A stretch of DNA of 64,000 bases from assembly GCA_024180945.1 (NCBI GenBank), contig JAKSGN010000005.1, positions 1,178,001 to 1,242,000 of the forward strand, in the 5' to 3' direction. Positions 54,901 through 64,000 of the stretch are shown piece by piece (position 1 is the first letter of the stretch; the number at the start of each line of letters is the position of its first letter). The stretch is from Macrophomina tecta. Lineage: Eukaryota; Ascomycota; Dothideomycetes; Botryosphaeriales; Botryosphaeriaceae. The notes under the pieces are model-generated. The model did not search any database. It saw nothing but the letters and a program-made list of their open reading frames with translations, and was not told the DNA's origin. Both the position numbers and the translations under genes were made by a program.

Positions 54901-56181
54901 TTCCTGCAGTTCCAGCTTACCGTCAACATTACGGCCGTCCTTTTGACCTTCGTATCCGCTGTTGCTAGCTCTGACCAGACGTCCGTCCTCACAGCTGTGC
55001 AACTTCTCTGGGTTAACCTGATCATGGACACCTTCGCTGCTCTGGCACTTGCCACCGATCCCCCCACTCTGAGCTTGCTTGACCGTAAGCCGGACCCGAA
55101 GTCGGCACCACTCATTACTATTACAATGTGGAAGATGATCATCGGACAGGCTATTTACCAGCTTGTCGTTACGTTCATCCTCTACTTCGCCGGTGCAAGT
55201 ATTCTCGGCTACGAGACTGATGATGAAAATGACCAGCTCAATACGCTTGTCTTCAACACTTTCGTGTGGATGCAAATCTTCAACCAGATCAACAACCGAC
55301 GTCTGGATAACAAGTTCAATATCTTCGAAAACATGCACCACAACTACTTCTTCATCTTCATCAACTGCGTCATGATCGGTGGTCAGGTGATGATCATCTT
55401 CGTTGGCGGTGCTGCTTTCTCGGTTGTGCGTCTCAACGGAACTCAATGGGGCATTTCGATCGTCCTCGGCTTCCTCTCACTCCCTGTGGGTGTGATCATC
55501 AGATTGATTCCCGATGAATTGATCGCCAAGTGCATTCCGGACCGTTTCAAGCGCAAGCCAACACCCGCTCTTGTCCTGTCAGACGATTACGAATGGAACC
55601 AGAGCCTGCTGGAGATTCGCGACGAGCTTGCGTTCATCAAGAAGATCCGTGGTGGCCGTCTTAGCGCGCTCAAGTTCAAGTTGCAGCACCCTCGGGAGAC
55701 GGCGCGTGAAGCCTTTAGCCGGTCGCGTAGTAGTCACTCTCTTCCCCAGACGCCCAACAACGAGCGCAGCGATGGTGAAGGTGGATCTCCTGCCCCACCC
55801 ACTCCGATCAGTTCGCACTCGCGCAGCCGTAACCGGTCGCGGTCTAACTCGGCATTCGGACCTGCGGCTGCCATGGCTGGTATCGTGGCAGGCAGTATCG
55901 CTGGCTGGTCTCCGATTGAACGCCGCGATGGAGACAACAGCGAAAGTGGCGTCTCTTTCGTTCGGGGCAGGCAAGATATTGAGGCGCAAGAAGGAGTCAG
56001 CGTGCACCCGCAGACGAGGAAGGAGGACCCTGTTGTTGTGAAGGATGCTGCTACTCTCGGAGTCCCGCCCAGCCAGAGTAACGAAACCACTCCGGCGTTC
56101 GGAGCGGGACCTTTTGCCGATCAGCCAAAGATGGACACGCAGGAGGGAGGTGATGGAACAAACAAAGATACCCAGCCGTGA
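51910..56181 (+). CDS. PMC1: vacuolar Ca2+-transporting P-type ATPase
   Basis: Single exon, 1423 residues. P2B-type Ca2+ pump that loads Ca2+ into the vacuole. About 290 residues of Ser/Pro-rich N-terminus precede the first membrane pair (VLILLTIAAVISLALGLY). CDESSATGESDLLRKTP is the actuator; VAVPEGLPLAVTLALAFAT is the M4 ion site; CSDKTGTLTQNKMT holds the phosphorylated Asp601; FIGSKTETALL and VKGASE bind nucleotide; VTGDNVLTAKAIAEDCGI and TGDGTNDAPALK form the hinge. LLWVNLIMDTFAALALATDPP is M6. The last 250 residues are Ser/Arg-rich and lack an obvious calmodulin site. Length exceeds yeast Pmc1 (about 1170) but matches filamentous fungal copies. Start at MADRKSPSPSPEG follows GCAGCC, a good context. 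Confidence 0.93.
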   Translation: MADRKSPSPSPEGRTGRQRAPTITIDTSAVNNPDMGNAVPLGNLSDSIHTVQTQRSETSFSTHSQARSSPVDVRNQNSFDSNQDRPTSPHNVSSPSNRWNDPNAFLSVPNSRSRGNSLDSQPESGQPSVSGTTETYVNGSPTQGNKQQLGHDEILNDRDALKPDPGTEHTFEVEDNKFAFSPGQLSKLYNPKSLGAFHALGGLDGLVKGLRTDRRSGLSLDEEHLHGYVSFEDATTLSATETDHKAAPHLERTDTTHSEKHGSRPAAYADRKRVYSDNRLPEKKPKSILQLAWMAYNDKVLILLTIAAVISLALGLYETFGQSHEDGEPKVEWVEGVAIMVAIFIVVVVGAVNDWQKERQFVKLNKKKSDRLVKVIRSGKTREISVYDVLVGDIMLLEPGDMVPVDGIFIEGHNVKCDESSATGESDLLRKTPADEVYRAMEAGHSVRKMDPFILSGAKVSEGVGSFVVTATGIHSSYGKTMMALREDSEVTPLQSKLNVLAEYIAKLGGGAALLLFIVLFIEFLVHLKGSDATPEKKGQNFLDILIVAITVIVVAVPEGLPLAVTLALAFATTRMLKDNNLVRLLRSCETMGNATTVCSDKTGTLTQNKMTVVAGSLSTALRFGDRKVKNTADSDPANKGKQTSEDNGDDVSPSEFVSNLGDELKELFKQSIVINSTAFEGEEDGKPAFIGSKTETALLNFARDYMGMGQVSTERSNANIVQLVPFDSGRKCMAAIVKLEDGRYRMYVKGASEILLGKASTIVDGTRELSTRPLSSDVRETLSHLIETYASRSLRTIGFLYKDFDSWPPKGARTLEDDSSQADFDDVFNDMVFLGLVGIQDPLRDGVREAVQDCKKAGVFVRMVTGDNVLTAKAIAEDCGILVPGGLVMEGPKFRQLKKREMDQVIPKLCVLARSSPEDKRILVKRLKELGETVAVTGDGTNDAPALKTADIGFSMGIAGTEVAKEASAIILMDDNFSSIVKALLWGRAVNDAVKKFLQFQLTVNITAVLLTFVSAVASSDQTSVLTAVQLLWVNLIMDTFAALALATDPPTLSLLDRKPDPKSAPLITITMWKMIIGQAIYQLVVTFILYFAGASILGYETDDENDQLNTLVFNTFVWMQIFNQINNRRLDNKFNIFENMHHNYFFIFINCVMIGGQVMIIFVGGAAFSVVRLNGTQWGISIVLGFLSLPVGVIIRLIPDELIAKCIPDRFKRKPTPALVLSDDYEWNQSLLEIRDELAFIKKIRGGRLSALKFKLQHPRETAREAFSRSRSSHSLPQTPNNERSDGEGGSPAPPTPISSHSRSRNRSRSNSAFGPAAAMAGIVAGSIAGWSPIERRDGDNSESGVSFVRGRQDIEAQEGVSVHPQTRKEDPVVVKDAATLGVPPSQSNETTPAFGAGPFADQPKMDTQEGGDGTNKDTQP

Positions 56182-57209
56182 GGGAATGCGTACATACATG
56201 GACAGCTACCCTGATTCATGGGGGGTTCTTCGCACCAGGCGTCGGCCGCCTTTCCAGTTCTTGAGATTCCCCGGCCCCATGCGCGGAGTATGGGATTGTA
56301 TGAAGTTCGGCGTTCTCTTTTAACTCTTTTCCGGAGGGAGCATCCTAACGGCGTTTTCACAGCATTGAGTGCGGGCGGTTTTAATGTATATAGATGGCAT
56401 GGGCTAACTCATCCTTTCGAGTGTTCTTTCCCCCTAAGCGATTGAGCGTATGGTTTATTGACGAAAAAGACGGGGGTTTATTATTTGAGCTCTTCCAAGG
56501 GCTTCCAATGTTCGTTTGACTAGTTAGCATGGAGATGAGAAAAAAAAGTATTTTTAACGAAGAAACTCCACTGAAGAAAATCGGTCATACCTGCATCTCG
56601 TCCGACTTCCAATTGATCTGTGTGTGAAAATCCAATATTACCTAGCAGCTTGCACTACGCAAGATGACCGGGAGTTAGAATGTGGCGAGACACCCGCTCT
56701 AGGGAGTTGGAGCAGTCGTCCTGACGTAAATGTCACTCGATTCATTAGACGATAACATCAGACCGACCACTTCAACTGCTCATGAATGGTGACGAGACTG
56801 CAAAGCATCCTCGTAGTATCGGGCAGCTGTGGTTGGTCGGCTCGCTTGCCGCCGCCGGTGCATTTGGAGAGCGGAATCGAGAAGGTCGAGGTCGCAACCG
56901 CAGATATGGAGGGCGCGGTATTTTTGAGAGAAAGGAAAGAGGGCACCAGGCGACGTTAAAATACTGTTGAGCTGGGGCATGACCGCACTAGCTGCGTTTA
57001 GAGAATCGACGTGCCGGTATTCCGTGAGGCTCGTAGGGCTGAGCGAGTCGCTCTGGACCCTGGCACTTGGTTTATCGCGCTAAGCCAACCCCAGTGGCCC
57101 CACACCCAGCTCCTCGACACCGCCTCCCGCCATTCCCTCTTCTTCCTCACCCACAACTGTCCGCCTTTCATATTCGAGAAGCTCGCTCTCAAAAGATCGC
57201 TCTCTCACA
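56182..57209. other. intergenic region between PMC1 and the inositol polyphosphate kinase gene
   Basis: 1.0 kb, no recognised gene. C/T-rich from 57080 to 57210 on the plus strand, the likely promoter and leader of the kinase gene. Confidence 0.5.
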
Positions 57210-58468
57210 ATGGCGCCCTCTACGCTCGACCCGAAGACCCTTAGCGCCTTCGAAAACGCCGCCGCCGGACAGTAAGCTTCCCTCACCTTCCCCCACTTCA
57301 GCCTCCCACGCATGCCTCTCAATCTACGGAAACAATCAAACACCACGTGCTCACGCAACGTCTACTTTGCAGCGACGGTGTACTCTCCGACCCTACCGGC
57401 GCCCTCGTCATCAAGCCCTGCACTCCGGCCGAGATCGCCTTCTACGAATCCGCGACGGCCACCCACCCGGGCCTGGCACGGTACATGCCGACCTTCATGG
57501 GCACGCTCGAGCTCAACAACTCCCCGGAAGCCGCGAACCTGGCCGCCGCCGCCGCTGCCGCGGCTACGGGCACGGACACGCCCGACCCGTCTGGCGCCAG
57601 CACGCCCGCCGTCCCCGCCATCCCGGAAGCCGGTGCTGGCACCGCGGCGACTCTCGATATCAATGACGTCGGGCCCATGAAGGGCAAGAAGCTGTCGACA
57701 GACACATCGATCGTGCTTGAGAACGTGGCAGCTGGATTCAGGAAGCCGAACATCTTGGACTTGAAGCTGGGCGCGCGGCTCTGGGACGATGATAGCGCGG
57801 AGGCGAAGAGGGCGCGGTTGGACAAGGTGGCGGCGGAGACGACGAGCTCGAGCTTGGGATTTAGGATTGCGGGGATGAGGGTGTGGCAAGGCGAGGGTGG
57901 GGTGGGCAGCGAGGCGCAGGCCGAGGACAAGAATGCGCTGTTCGACGAGGGGAGTGGGTATAAGACGTTTAATAAGCTGTATGGTCGCATTTTCACTGCG
58001 CAGAATGTGTTGGAAGGATTTAAGGAGTACTTCCTCGTGCCGGGCGCCGGTCACACGAAGGAGACGGTGAAGCCGATCGTGGCGAGGCTGTTGAAGGATG
58101 TGAAGGGTGCGCAGGCGGCATTGGAGGCGGAGGAGAGCAGGATGTACTCGGCTTCGCTGCTGTTCGTGTACGAGGGTGACGCGAAGGCCGCGAAGGAGGC
58201 GCAGGAAGCTATTGAGAAGGCGGAGCTCGAGGCCCTGCAGACTGCTACTGCCGCGGGCGAGAAGGGCTTGAACGAAGAAGATGACGACGAGGTGGAGCTC
58301 GATGACGAGGACGAGGAAGAGAAGCCGAAGCTCGCGGTCGTCAAGCTGATTGACTTTGCGCATGCCAGCTGGAGGCCTGGTGAGGGTCCTGATGAGAACG
58401 CTCTGAGGGGCATTCGTTCGACCGTGAAGATTCTGGAGGACCTGCAGGCTGAGCTGGCGAAGGCATAG
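57210..58468 (+). CDS. IPK2: inositol polyphosphate (multi)kinase, IPK/Arg82 family
   Basis: Two exons, 57210-57271 and 57373-58468, with a 101-nt intron; 385 residues. MAPSTLDPKTLSAFENAAAGHDGVLSDPTGALVIKP leads into the kinase. FRKPNILDLKLGAR is the PxxxDxKxG inositol-binding motif; RMYSASLLFVYEGD is the SSLL-type segment; VVKLIDFAHASWRPGEGPDEN holds the metal-binding Asp. Two low-complexity inserts are present: Ala/Thr-rich (about 80-125) and an acidic EEDDDEVELDDEDEEE stretch, which is also seen in yeast Arg82. Such enzymes phosphorylate IP3/IP4 (nuclear inositol signalling, mRNA export, phosphate and transcription control). IP6 kinase subfamily membership cannot be fully excluded, but size favours Ipk2. 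Confidence 0.88.
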
Positions 58469-59157
58469 ATTGTTTTCGCTCCGATCAAGACAGGCGGCCC
58501 GCAACGCTAAGCCAGTTCTACGGTGCGAGCAGTTATATCGTGCATGTTTGCATGGGCAAAGACGAGAAGCTGGTCTTTGGAGTCTTCTAGAGATGATTTT
58601 ATGGGCCACATAGATCCCGATACCCTGATGAATACATAAAGATTTTGGTGATGGCGGATGTCATAGTCATTACCACGTGCTATGTTCAGACCAGTGAAAG
58701 ATTAAGTGGGAGCGGGATGGGTGTGGTATGTTTTATTAGTGAGATGGTTGAAAAAGCCCAGGGGGAAAAAAAAAAGAAGAAGAAGAAGAACCGACTTTAG
58801 GGACTATCGACCAGAGTCACCAGTTCCTATGTTTTCTCTCGAACCCCGTCCCTACTCAAGGTTGCCCTATAGCTGATATCGAGGCGATATGAATTGACGG
58901 CACTTAAAGTCATACACAATTCAGCTTCATCAGGCGAGATAAGGGGAGGGATCTTACATTCTGTCATCATATACCCGATTTGTATTACGCGTGCCCCTGC
59001 AACAATCGTTCAGACATGCTCCCCCCTCTCTGCCTTTCGTCACTCTGGCAAACGCTCGGCGCTCAACCCGAGCAGGCATGCTCATATTACACAGCCCACA
59101 CTCCCTCAGACACCATATCCCCAGTCTCCTACTTCACTTCCCGCCCCGACCATATAG
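58469..59157. other. convergent 3' flanks
   Basis: 0.69 kb between the kinase and thioredoxin-like stop codons. It contains an A10 run followed by AAG triplets (58767-58790). No gene recognised. Confidence 0.5.
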
Positions 59158-59764
59158 TCACCCAAACCACTTGCCCAACAAACTCCTCCCGCCGCTCCCA
59201 CCCTGCCCCCTCCGAGCTGCCTCCCGTTCGATCCACTCCCGCACGAACTTGGCGTCCTTCAGCTCCTCGACGCGCGTCACCCGCGTCTCGAACTGCGCCT
59301 CTCCGCGGTCGAACGCCAGCAGTGTCGGCATGCTCGTGATGCGGTACGTGAACGGCAGGTCGCCGATCGTCGCTGCGTCGACCTGCACCTCCGCGTAGCC
59401 GACGCCGCCCATGCTCTCGCCCGCACCCGAGCTGATGAGCGAGGAGATGAGCGGGGAGACGTGTTTGCAGGACGAGCACCAGGATGCTGTCCAGAGGGTT
59501 ATGAGGGGTCGGCGCGTGGAGGCGGAGATGAGGTTGAGGTTGGACAGCTCATCGGGAGTGCGGATGCTACATCACGGGCGTTAGGGCTTGCGTGGGTTTG
59601 GGGATTGCAAGGGAGGAGACGGACGTCGTGTAGATGCGGTTTTTGCTGGGTGTCGAGGCGGAGAGGCGCGAGGTGTGGGCGAAGGTGCGCGTGAGTTGTG
59701 GGGATGCGGTCGCGATGCGAACGAGCAGGCGAGGGGAGCGGATTAGTGGGCGTGAAATAGTCAT
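59158..59764 (-). CDS. mitochondrial thioredoxin-like protein
   Basis: Two exons, 59764-59625 and 59566-59158, 58-nt intron (GTCCGT..TAG, an atypical donor); 182 residues. Residues 1-45 (MTISRPLIRSPRLLVRIATA, RTFAHTSRLSAS) form a mitochondrial presequence. The thioredoxin fold follows: ITLWTASWCSSCKHVSPLI with the redox motif WCSSC, then FTYRITSMPTLLAFDRGEAQF with the cis-Pro loop, and WIEREAARRGQGG. The C-terminal GGRSLLGKWFG replaces the usual end. Fungal single-domain thioredoxin-like proteins of this kind are uncharacterised; general disulfide reduction in the matrix is the obvious guess. The weak donor leaves the exact splice point uncertain by one codon. Confidence 0.8.
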
Positions 59765-60630
59765 TTTGGCGGGTGATTAGGGTTTGAGAGGGTTGTGGAG
59801 GTGGAGCTTTGGGGGAGCTTGTTGCGGGCAGAGCTCCGGGAAAAACGTCATCGAGAGATCGGCGGGCGGCGGGGAGCATGCATGTCTCTTGAACGTTTTT
59901 GAGTCCTCGGAAACAGCCACCTTCCATAATATTCCTGTATTCTTGGGAAGGTCCAGGATATTAGGACTTTATGCTGCTTACCTGTTTTTCGATTGATTGT
60001 GGGCTTCGGCTGTAGGCTCCAAATGCCCACCTGTGGGCACGCCGTTGTGCACCACTATCTGAATCCATCATGGCTCCGCATGCCCGTTGCTCTGGAGTTT
60101 GCTCCAAGGAAAATAATTATGGTTTCAGAAGCACCTTAACATACTTTTACCGGCGGCTCTAGAAATGTTCATCCAGACATAGACGCACTTAGTATTGCTA
60201 GGCAATTGCATCCGGATGATGGCGTCAACTCCGTGCGCTTGTACCCACTGATCGGAAAACGTTCGAGGCCGACCACGAATTAGTCAATATAATTACATTT
60301 TATTGTTATCTTACTGGAGTCTGTGGTAGCTGACTTTGCGAGTAATCAGCGTAGGAGAAACGCCACCTTATGTTTGTTTTTGTTTGCAACTGCAATATTC
60401 TCGGCAACCACCACTTCTTCCTGATTTATCCACCAAGCTGGGCAAAGGTTCGAAATACCAGTCGTTCTTGTAATCTCGTACAGCGATGGGGAGTATTTAC
60501 AACGATACATTACGCACAAACCGTCCTGTTGCGTCCACTTTGAGATGGGAGTGTACCCGCAGGCCACTAAAGACCTGCCTCTTCAGACGCTAAGACTCCA
60601 TTTATGCAATCATCCAGCCTCCGGGTATTG
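59765..60630. other. intergenic region, no gene seen
   Basis: 0.87 kb. AT-richer than its surroundings between 60100 and 60400. Short frames without motifs. Confidence 0.45.
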
Positions 60631-61083
60631 TTATGACTTGCCATCCTCTTTCGCATGGGCTGCCCTGCTCGAACGCACACCCTCCACAATGACCGGCCTC
60701 TTCGCCCTGTGTTGGTCGTCGAATCCTAGAATCTGCCCTACCAGCCCTCCGGGTTTTGGCACCGGGCACTCTCTCCTCCTTCCTGAAATCCCAAAGCCCG
60801 AGTCGGTGTCTTCAGGGCTGGCCATTGACACCGGTGCCGCGGAAGGCTCCTCGCCTGCTGCTACTTGCCGCGTAGCCATCTGATCTTCGGAGACGCATCT
60901 CCTCCTCCGGCGGCGCCTTGGAGGGCTCTGTCCGTCTAGGCTCTCGCCCGAGTCATTGGCGGCGCGCGCGTCGACGGGACAAGGGAGGATGTGCGGCAGA
61001 CCGACGACGAAGAAGGACGCGAGCAGCGTTGCTGAAAAAAGCGACGCGGTCTGGCGGGAGCGAGGGTGCAGAATCGGCGGCAT
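60631..61083 (-). CDS. small conserved hypothetical protein with N-terminal hydrophobic segment
   Basis: Single exon, 150 residues. It begins MPPILHPRSRQTASLFSATLLASFFVVGLPHILPCPVDAR: a basic start followed by a hydrophobic stretch (about residues 14-33), read as a signal anchor or mitochondrial inner-membrane segment. Then an Arg-rich run (PPRRRRRRRC), a variable Ser/Glu region and a well-formed block RRRECPVPKPGGLVGQILGFDD near residue 105-125. I have seen this arrangement in uncharacterised short proteins of filamentous ascomycetes and know no function; its size and a CxxxxxG-type core would fit a small mitochondrial assembly factor (inference). Divergent from the PP4-type phosphatase gene. 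Confidence 0.65.
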   Translation of the reverse strand: MPPILHPRSRQTASLFSATLLASFFVVGLPHILPCPVDARAANDSGESLDGQSPPRRRRRRRCVSEDQMATRQVAAGEEPSAAPVSMASPEDTDSGFGISGRRRECPVPKPGGLVGQILGFDDQHRAKRPVIVEGVRSSRAAHAKEDGKS

Positions 61084-62036
61084 AGTGTTGCGGATAGACG
61101 CTCAATTTGAGCTTGCAGCGTGATTGAATGGACGCGAAGATGAGCGATGTCGGACGGAGTTGCGGCTTGTTCGGCGGAGAGAGGGAACGGGAGTCTTTTA
61201 ATTTCTTGATGCGTGCCACGGCATTGGGAGACTTAGTGGCCTGGGATCAGCGAGGGCAGATTGCTGGAAGGAGCATTGGCGGGCGTACAGTGGATTGACA
61301 ATTGCCCCGCAAGAGAGGATGGTGCGTAGGTGTGGGGTGCGGGAATGCTGAGGATGGATGGAGGGAGCGTGTGGTCTGAGAGGGCTGCTTGTGCTTGGTG
61401 CTGCTCTTCGGGCCGCCTGCCATTGGACGGGCGGGCTTCCGTGCGTCTGCGGCTAACGACGGGGAACAGAGCAGGGATCGTCGGCGGGTGAGCAAGGCGC
61501 GCGGAAGCTGCATCGAGCATTTTTTTAGCCGGCACAAGTACGAAGACAGCTCAAGCTGCCGTCCTAAGACGACCAGATAGCGCAGCTCAACGCAGATCTA
61601 CTAGAACTATCTGTTAAATCTCTCGCGCATACACTAGTTGTGACTGCACCCGCGCAGTCTCGTGTACGGCGCTAACTTCGGCTTTGCCCAAGCGCGCGTT
61701 GGCGCCTACCTCAGCTTTCGCCGCCCCAGCGCGCGCATCGCCTGTTCTCCGTCCCAGCATCAACACCTTGTCGCCCAACACAGCTTACTTTCGCCGTGAC
61801 CTCAGCCGTGCGCGCACTGCCTCCATATCTCCCAGTGCCTTCCCTTGCCATAGCCCGTCCTCGTCGCCGTATCGCATAACTCACCGCCGCGTCAGCCGCA
61901 CACTCGCACCGCCACTCGACCGAGCGCCGCAGACCTGTCTGTTCGCAACCCCGGTATCGCAGCCGTGCGAAGACGCGTATTTTTCGCGCCCCGGGCCACC
62001 TCGGCCAGTAGCGCATAACACATCTACGTTTGCACC
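61084..62036. other. divergent promoter region before the PP4-type phosphatase gene
   Basis: 0.95 kb without a recognised gene; frames at 61233-61537 (minus) and 61711-62484 (minus) overlap promoter or exon sequence of the phosphatase and have no motif. Confidence 0.5.
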
Positions 62037-63675
62037 ATGAGCGACTTGGACCAGTATGGAGCCATTCCTCCCCGCCGCCACGAAACAAGGATGGAGAGGC
62101 TGACGCGAGGATACGATATTTAGGGCGATCGCGCAGCTGCGCGCATGCCGACCCATTCCAGAGGCCCAGGTCCGCGAGCTGTGCTACAAGGCCAGGGAGT
62201 TGCTGATTGAAGAGGGCAATGTGGTAGGCGTTGATGCGCCGGTGACGGTATGAAACGCCACCGAATTGGAGCGGAGCAAGACACTGACTCGCGATCGCCA
62301 ATGTCAGATATGCGGTGATATACATGGCCAGTTTCATGACTTGATGGAGCTCTTCAGGGTTGGTGGGGACGTGCCGGACACAAACTACCTGTTCATGGGT
62401 GAGTGCCCTTCTCAATCCCCGCCGAAGGGAAGGAATACACTGAGGGCGTGCTCTCGTCCAGCCTTGCAGCCTCCGACTGGACATGGACGCGTGGCAAGAG
62501 AAGCACTACTGGTCTAGACGGATGCGTCAACTCTTTTCACGCAAATTGTGGTAGACACCTACAAGAGGCAGTGCTAACATACCCCAGGCGATTTCGTTGA
62601 TAGAGGTTTCTACTCGCTCGAGTCATTTCTTCTCCTCCTCTGCCTGAAAGTCCGGTACCCTGACCGAATCACCCTTATCCGCGGAAACCACGAATCTCGA
62701 CAGATTACGACCGTATACGGCTTCTATGATGAGTGTTTGAGGAAATATGGCAGTGCGAATGTCTGGAGGTATGCATAGCAATCATCTCTGTTACTCCACT
62801 ATAACACGGGCCATCTGAGCTAATTTACCTAAAGATACTGCTGCGAAGTGTTCGACTACCTAGCCCTTGGCGCCCTCGTTACCGGAGCCGCATCGAATCT
62901 CGAACCCACCGAGAGCCCATACGCGGACCCCAATGCACAGGGAAGCCAAGAAGATCAAGAAATCGAAATCGAGATCCTGAACTCCAACAACGAGGTCATC
63001 AACCGCTATCCGCGCACCTACCGGAGTGATTCCCCAGGCCTCGGGCCTTCTAGCTCACCTGTCGCCGATACACCAGCCAAGACCGGGCCTTCTGGCACGG
63101 GCGCTTCTGGATCCAGCTCTGGAACAACAGGCAACCCTGGAGGTGCTGTACTGTGTGTGCATGGTGGCCTGTCTCCTCTGATCGACACGATTGACAAGAT
63201 TCGTCTGCTGGACCGCAAGCAGGAAGTCCCTCACGAAGGTGCCATGTGCGATCTGCTATGGTCTGATCCGGATGAGATCGATGGCTGGGGTCTTTCACCG
63301 CGTGGGGCCGGGTTTCTGTTTGGTGCCGACATTGTCAAGTGTTTTAACCATAAGAATGACCTTTCTCTCATTGCGCGCGCTCATCAATTGGTCATGGAGG
63401 GGTTTAAAGAGATGTTTGACAACTCTATCGTCACAGTCTGGAGTGCACCCAACTACTGTTATCGCTGCGGCAACGTGGCCGCCATCCTGGAGCTGGGCGA
63501 GGATGGCAGCAACGGTGGTTACGTGCCTCGCGGCAATGGCGATGGAAATCGAAGCAGGGCGCTGAGCGACAGGAACAGGGACGGACCAGGCCGGCGGTAT
63601 CGAGTTTTCGAGGCGGCGCCTCAGGACTCACGGGGCATGCCAGCAAAGAAGCCAGTAGCAGATTACTTCTTGTAA
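62037..63675 (+). CDS. PPH3: PP4-type serine/threonine phosphatase catalytic subunit with an insert in the catalytic core
   Basis: Five exons: 62037-62053 (17 nt), 62124-62247, 62308-62398, 62588-62768 and 62835-63675; introns of 70, 60, 189 and 66 nt; 417 residues. [26 protein letters not shown] is the PP2A-like N-terminus. GDIHG (50-54), GDFVDRG (78-84) and RGNHE (109-113) bind the two metals; [26 protein letters not shown] and [11 protein letters not shown] follow; [13 protein letters not shown] leads to the end KKPVADYFL, whose final Leu is the methylation site of the PP2A/PP4/PP6 group and whose KKPVADYFL matches PP4. About 86 extra residues (roughly 155-241, Ser/Gly/Pro/Glu-rich) separate [10 protein letters not shown] from VLCVHGG. 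PP4 reverses DNA-damage checkpoint phosphorylation (gamma-H2A) and acts in meiosis. PPG1-type assignment is the main alternative. Confidence 0.88.
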
Positions 63676-64000
63676 AGAGCAGAGCGCTACTCTCAGCGCG
63701 GGATACCCCTTTGGCACCGGCTAGGTACGGTGTTTGTATAGCATCCGGACGGGGAAACTCTGTATAATGGCGTTTCTGGACAGAAATAAGGTGATGAAGC
63801 AAATGAAATGTCTTTTCTGCTAGCTTCGAGAGTAGGGTGTAGGCCCCTTTTTTTCTTTTTTTCTTTTTTTTTTTTGATCGTCAGGTCCTCTGAGTAAGTC
63901 ATGCTAGTCATGACGTATCTAACATCGAGTGCTCTTCGCCGCGGAGACTATCATGAGTCAAGTGATGCCTGGCTCCTTGGCTTCACCAAATTCGCGGACC
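63676..64000 (+). other. 3' flank of the phosphatase gene
   Basis: T-rich run at 63846-63875 (TTTTTTTCTTTTTTTC-like); no gene recognised to the right edge. Confidence 0.5.

Noticed and set aside
54175..55446. 423-residue minus-strand open frame
   Set aside because: Antisense to the PMC1 coding region; no independent motif.
57362..58609. 415-residue minus-strand open frame
   Set aside because: Antisense to the inositol polyphosphate kinase; Arg/Leu-rich shadow.

Overview
The window is nuclear DNA of a filamentous ascomycete (Pezizomycotina; a Dothideomycete is my best guess, unverified). Reasons: protein-coding genes on both strands carry short GT-AG introns of about 50-60 nt with CTAAC/CTGAC-like branch sites, 5' leaders are pyrimidine-rich, and families such as PMC1, RHO4, DAD1, MZT1, a PhoD-like phosphatase and alpha-1,3-glucan synthase appear with fungal architecture. 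No prokaryotic operon, CRISPR array, rRNA or convincing tRNA was seen. Exon joins were worked out by hand from splice signals and protein continuity; every spliced CDS reported sums to a multiple of three.

Left arm (1 to about 7.2 kb): an accessory, decayed compartment. It holds a truncated, twice frameshifted alpha-1,3-glucan synthase relic at the edge, a small secreted protein with two near-identical units ending in Lys-Arg (Kex2-type sites), AT-richer gene-free stretches, a spliced 238-residue gene that encodes only the N-terminal region of a fungal NACHT/STAND protein, and a frameshifted fragment of a SNF2-family helicase C-terminal domain.

Right arm (8.4 kb to the end): conserved genes in gene-dense order. 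PhoD-like phosphatase (+), SUN-domain protein (-), UDP-glucose 4-epimerase (+), Arc1-like tRNA-binding cofactor (+), complex I NDUFS4 (-) and ATP synthase subunit f (+) head to head over 277 bp, a 1360-residue disordered protein (+), an F-box-like protein with a His tract (+), MZT1 (-), a small disordered protein (+), LCB3-type sphingoid-base phosphatase (-), RHO4 GTPase (+), DAD1 (-), Golgi apyrase YND1 (-), a class I glutamine amidotransferase (-), a vacuolar-type MFS transporter (+), PMC1 Ca2+-ATPase (+), an inositol polyphosphate kinase (+), a mitochondrial thioredoxin-like protein (-), a small conserved hypothetical (-) and a PP4-type phosphatase (+). Several are too short or too finely spliced to appear as simple open frames (MZT1 78 aa, ATP17 101 aa, first exons of YND1 and PP4).

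Functional links are loose, as expected in a eukaryote: microtubule nucleation and kinetochore (MZT1, DAD1), nuclear envelope (SUN), polarity and secretory glycosylation (RHO4, YND1, UDP-galactose supply), oxidative phosphorylation (NDUFS4, ATP17), and Ca2+/phosphate/inositol/sphingolipid signalling (PMC1, IPK, LCB3, PP4).
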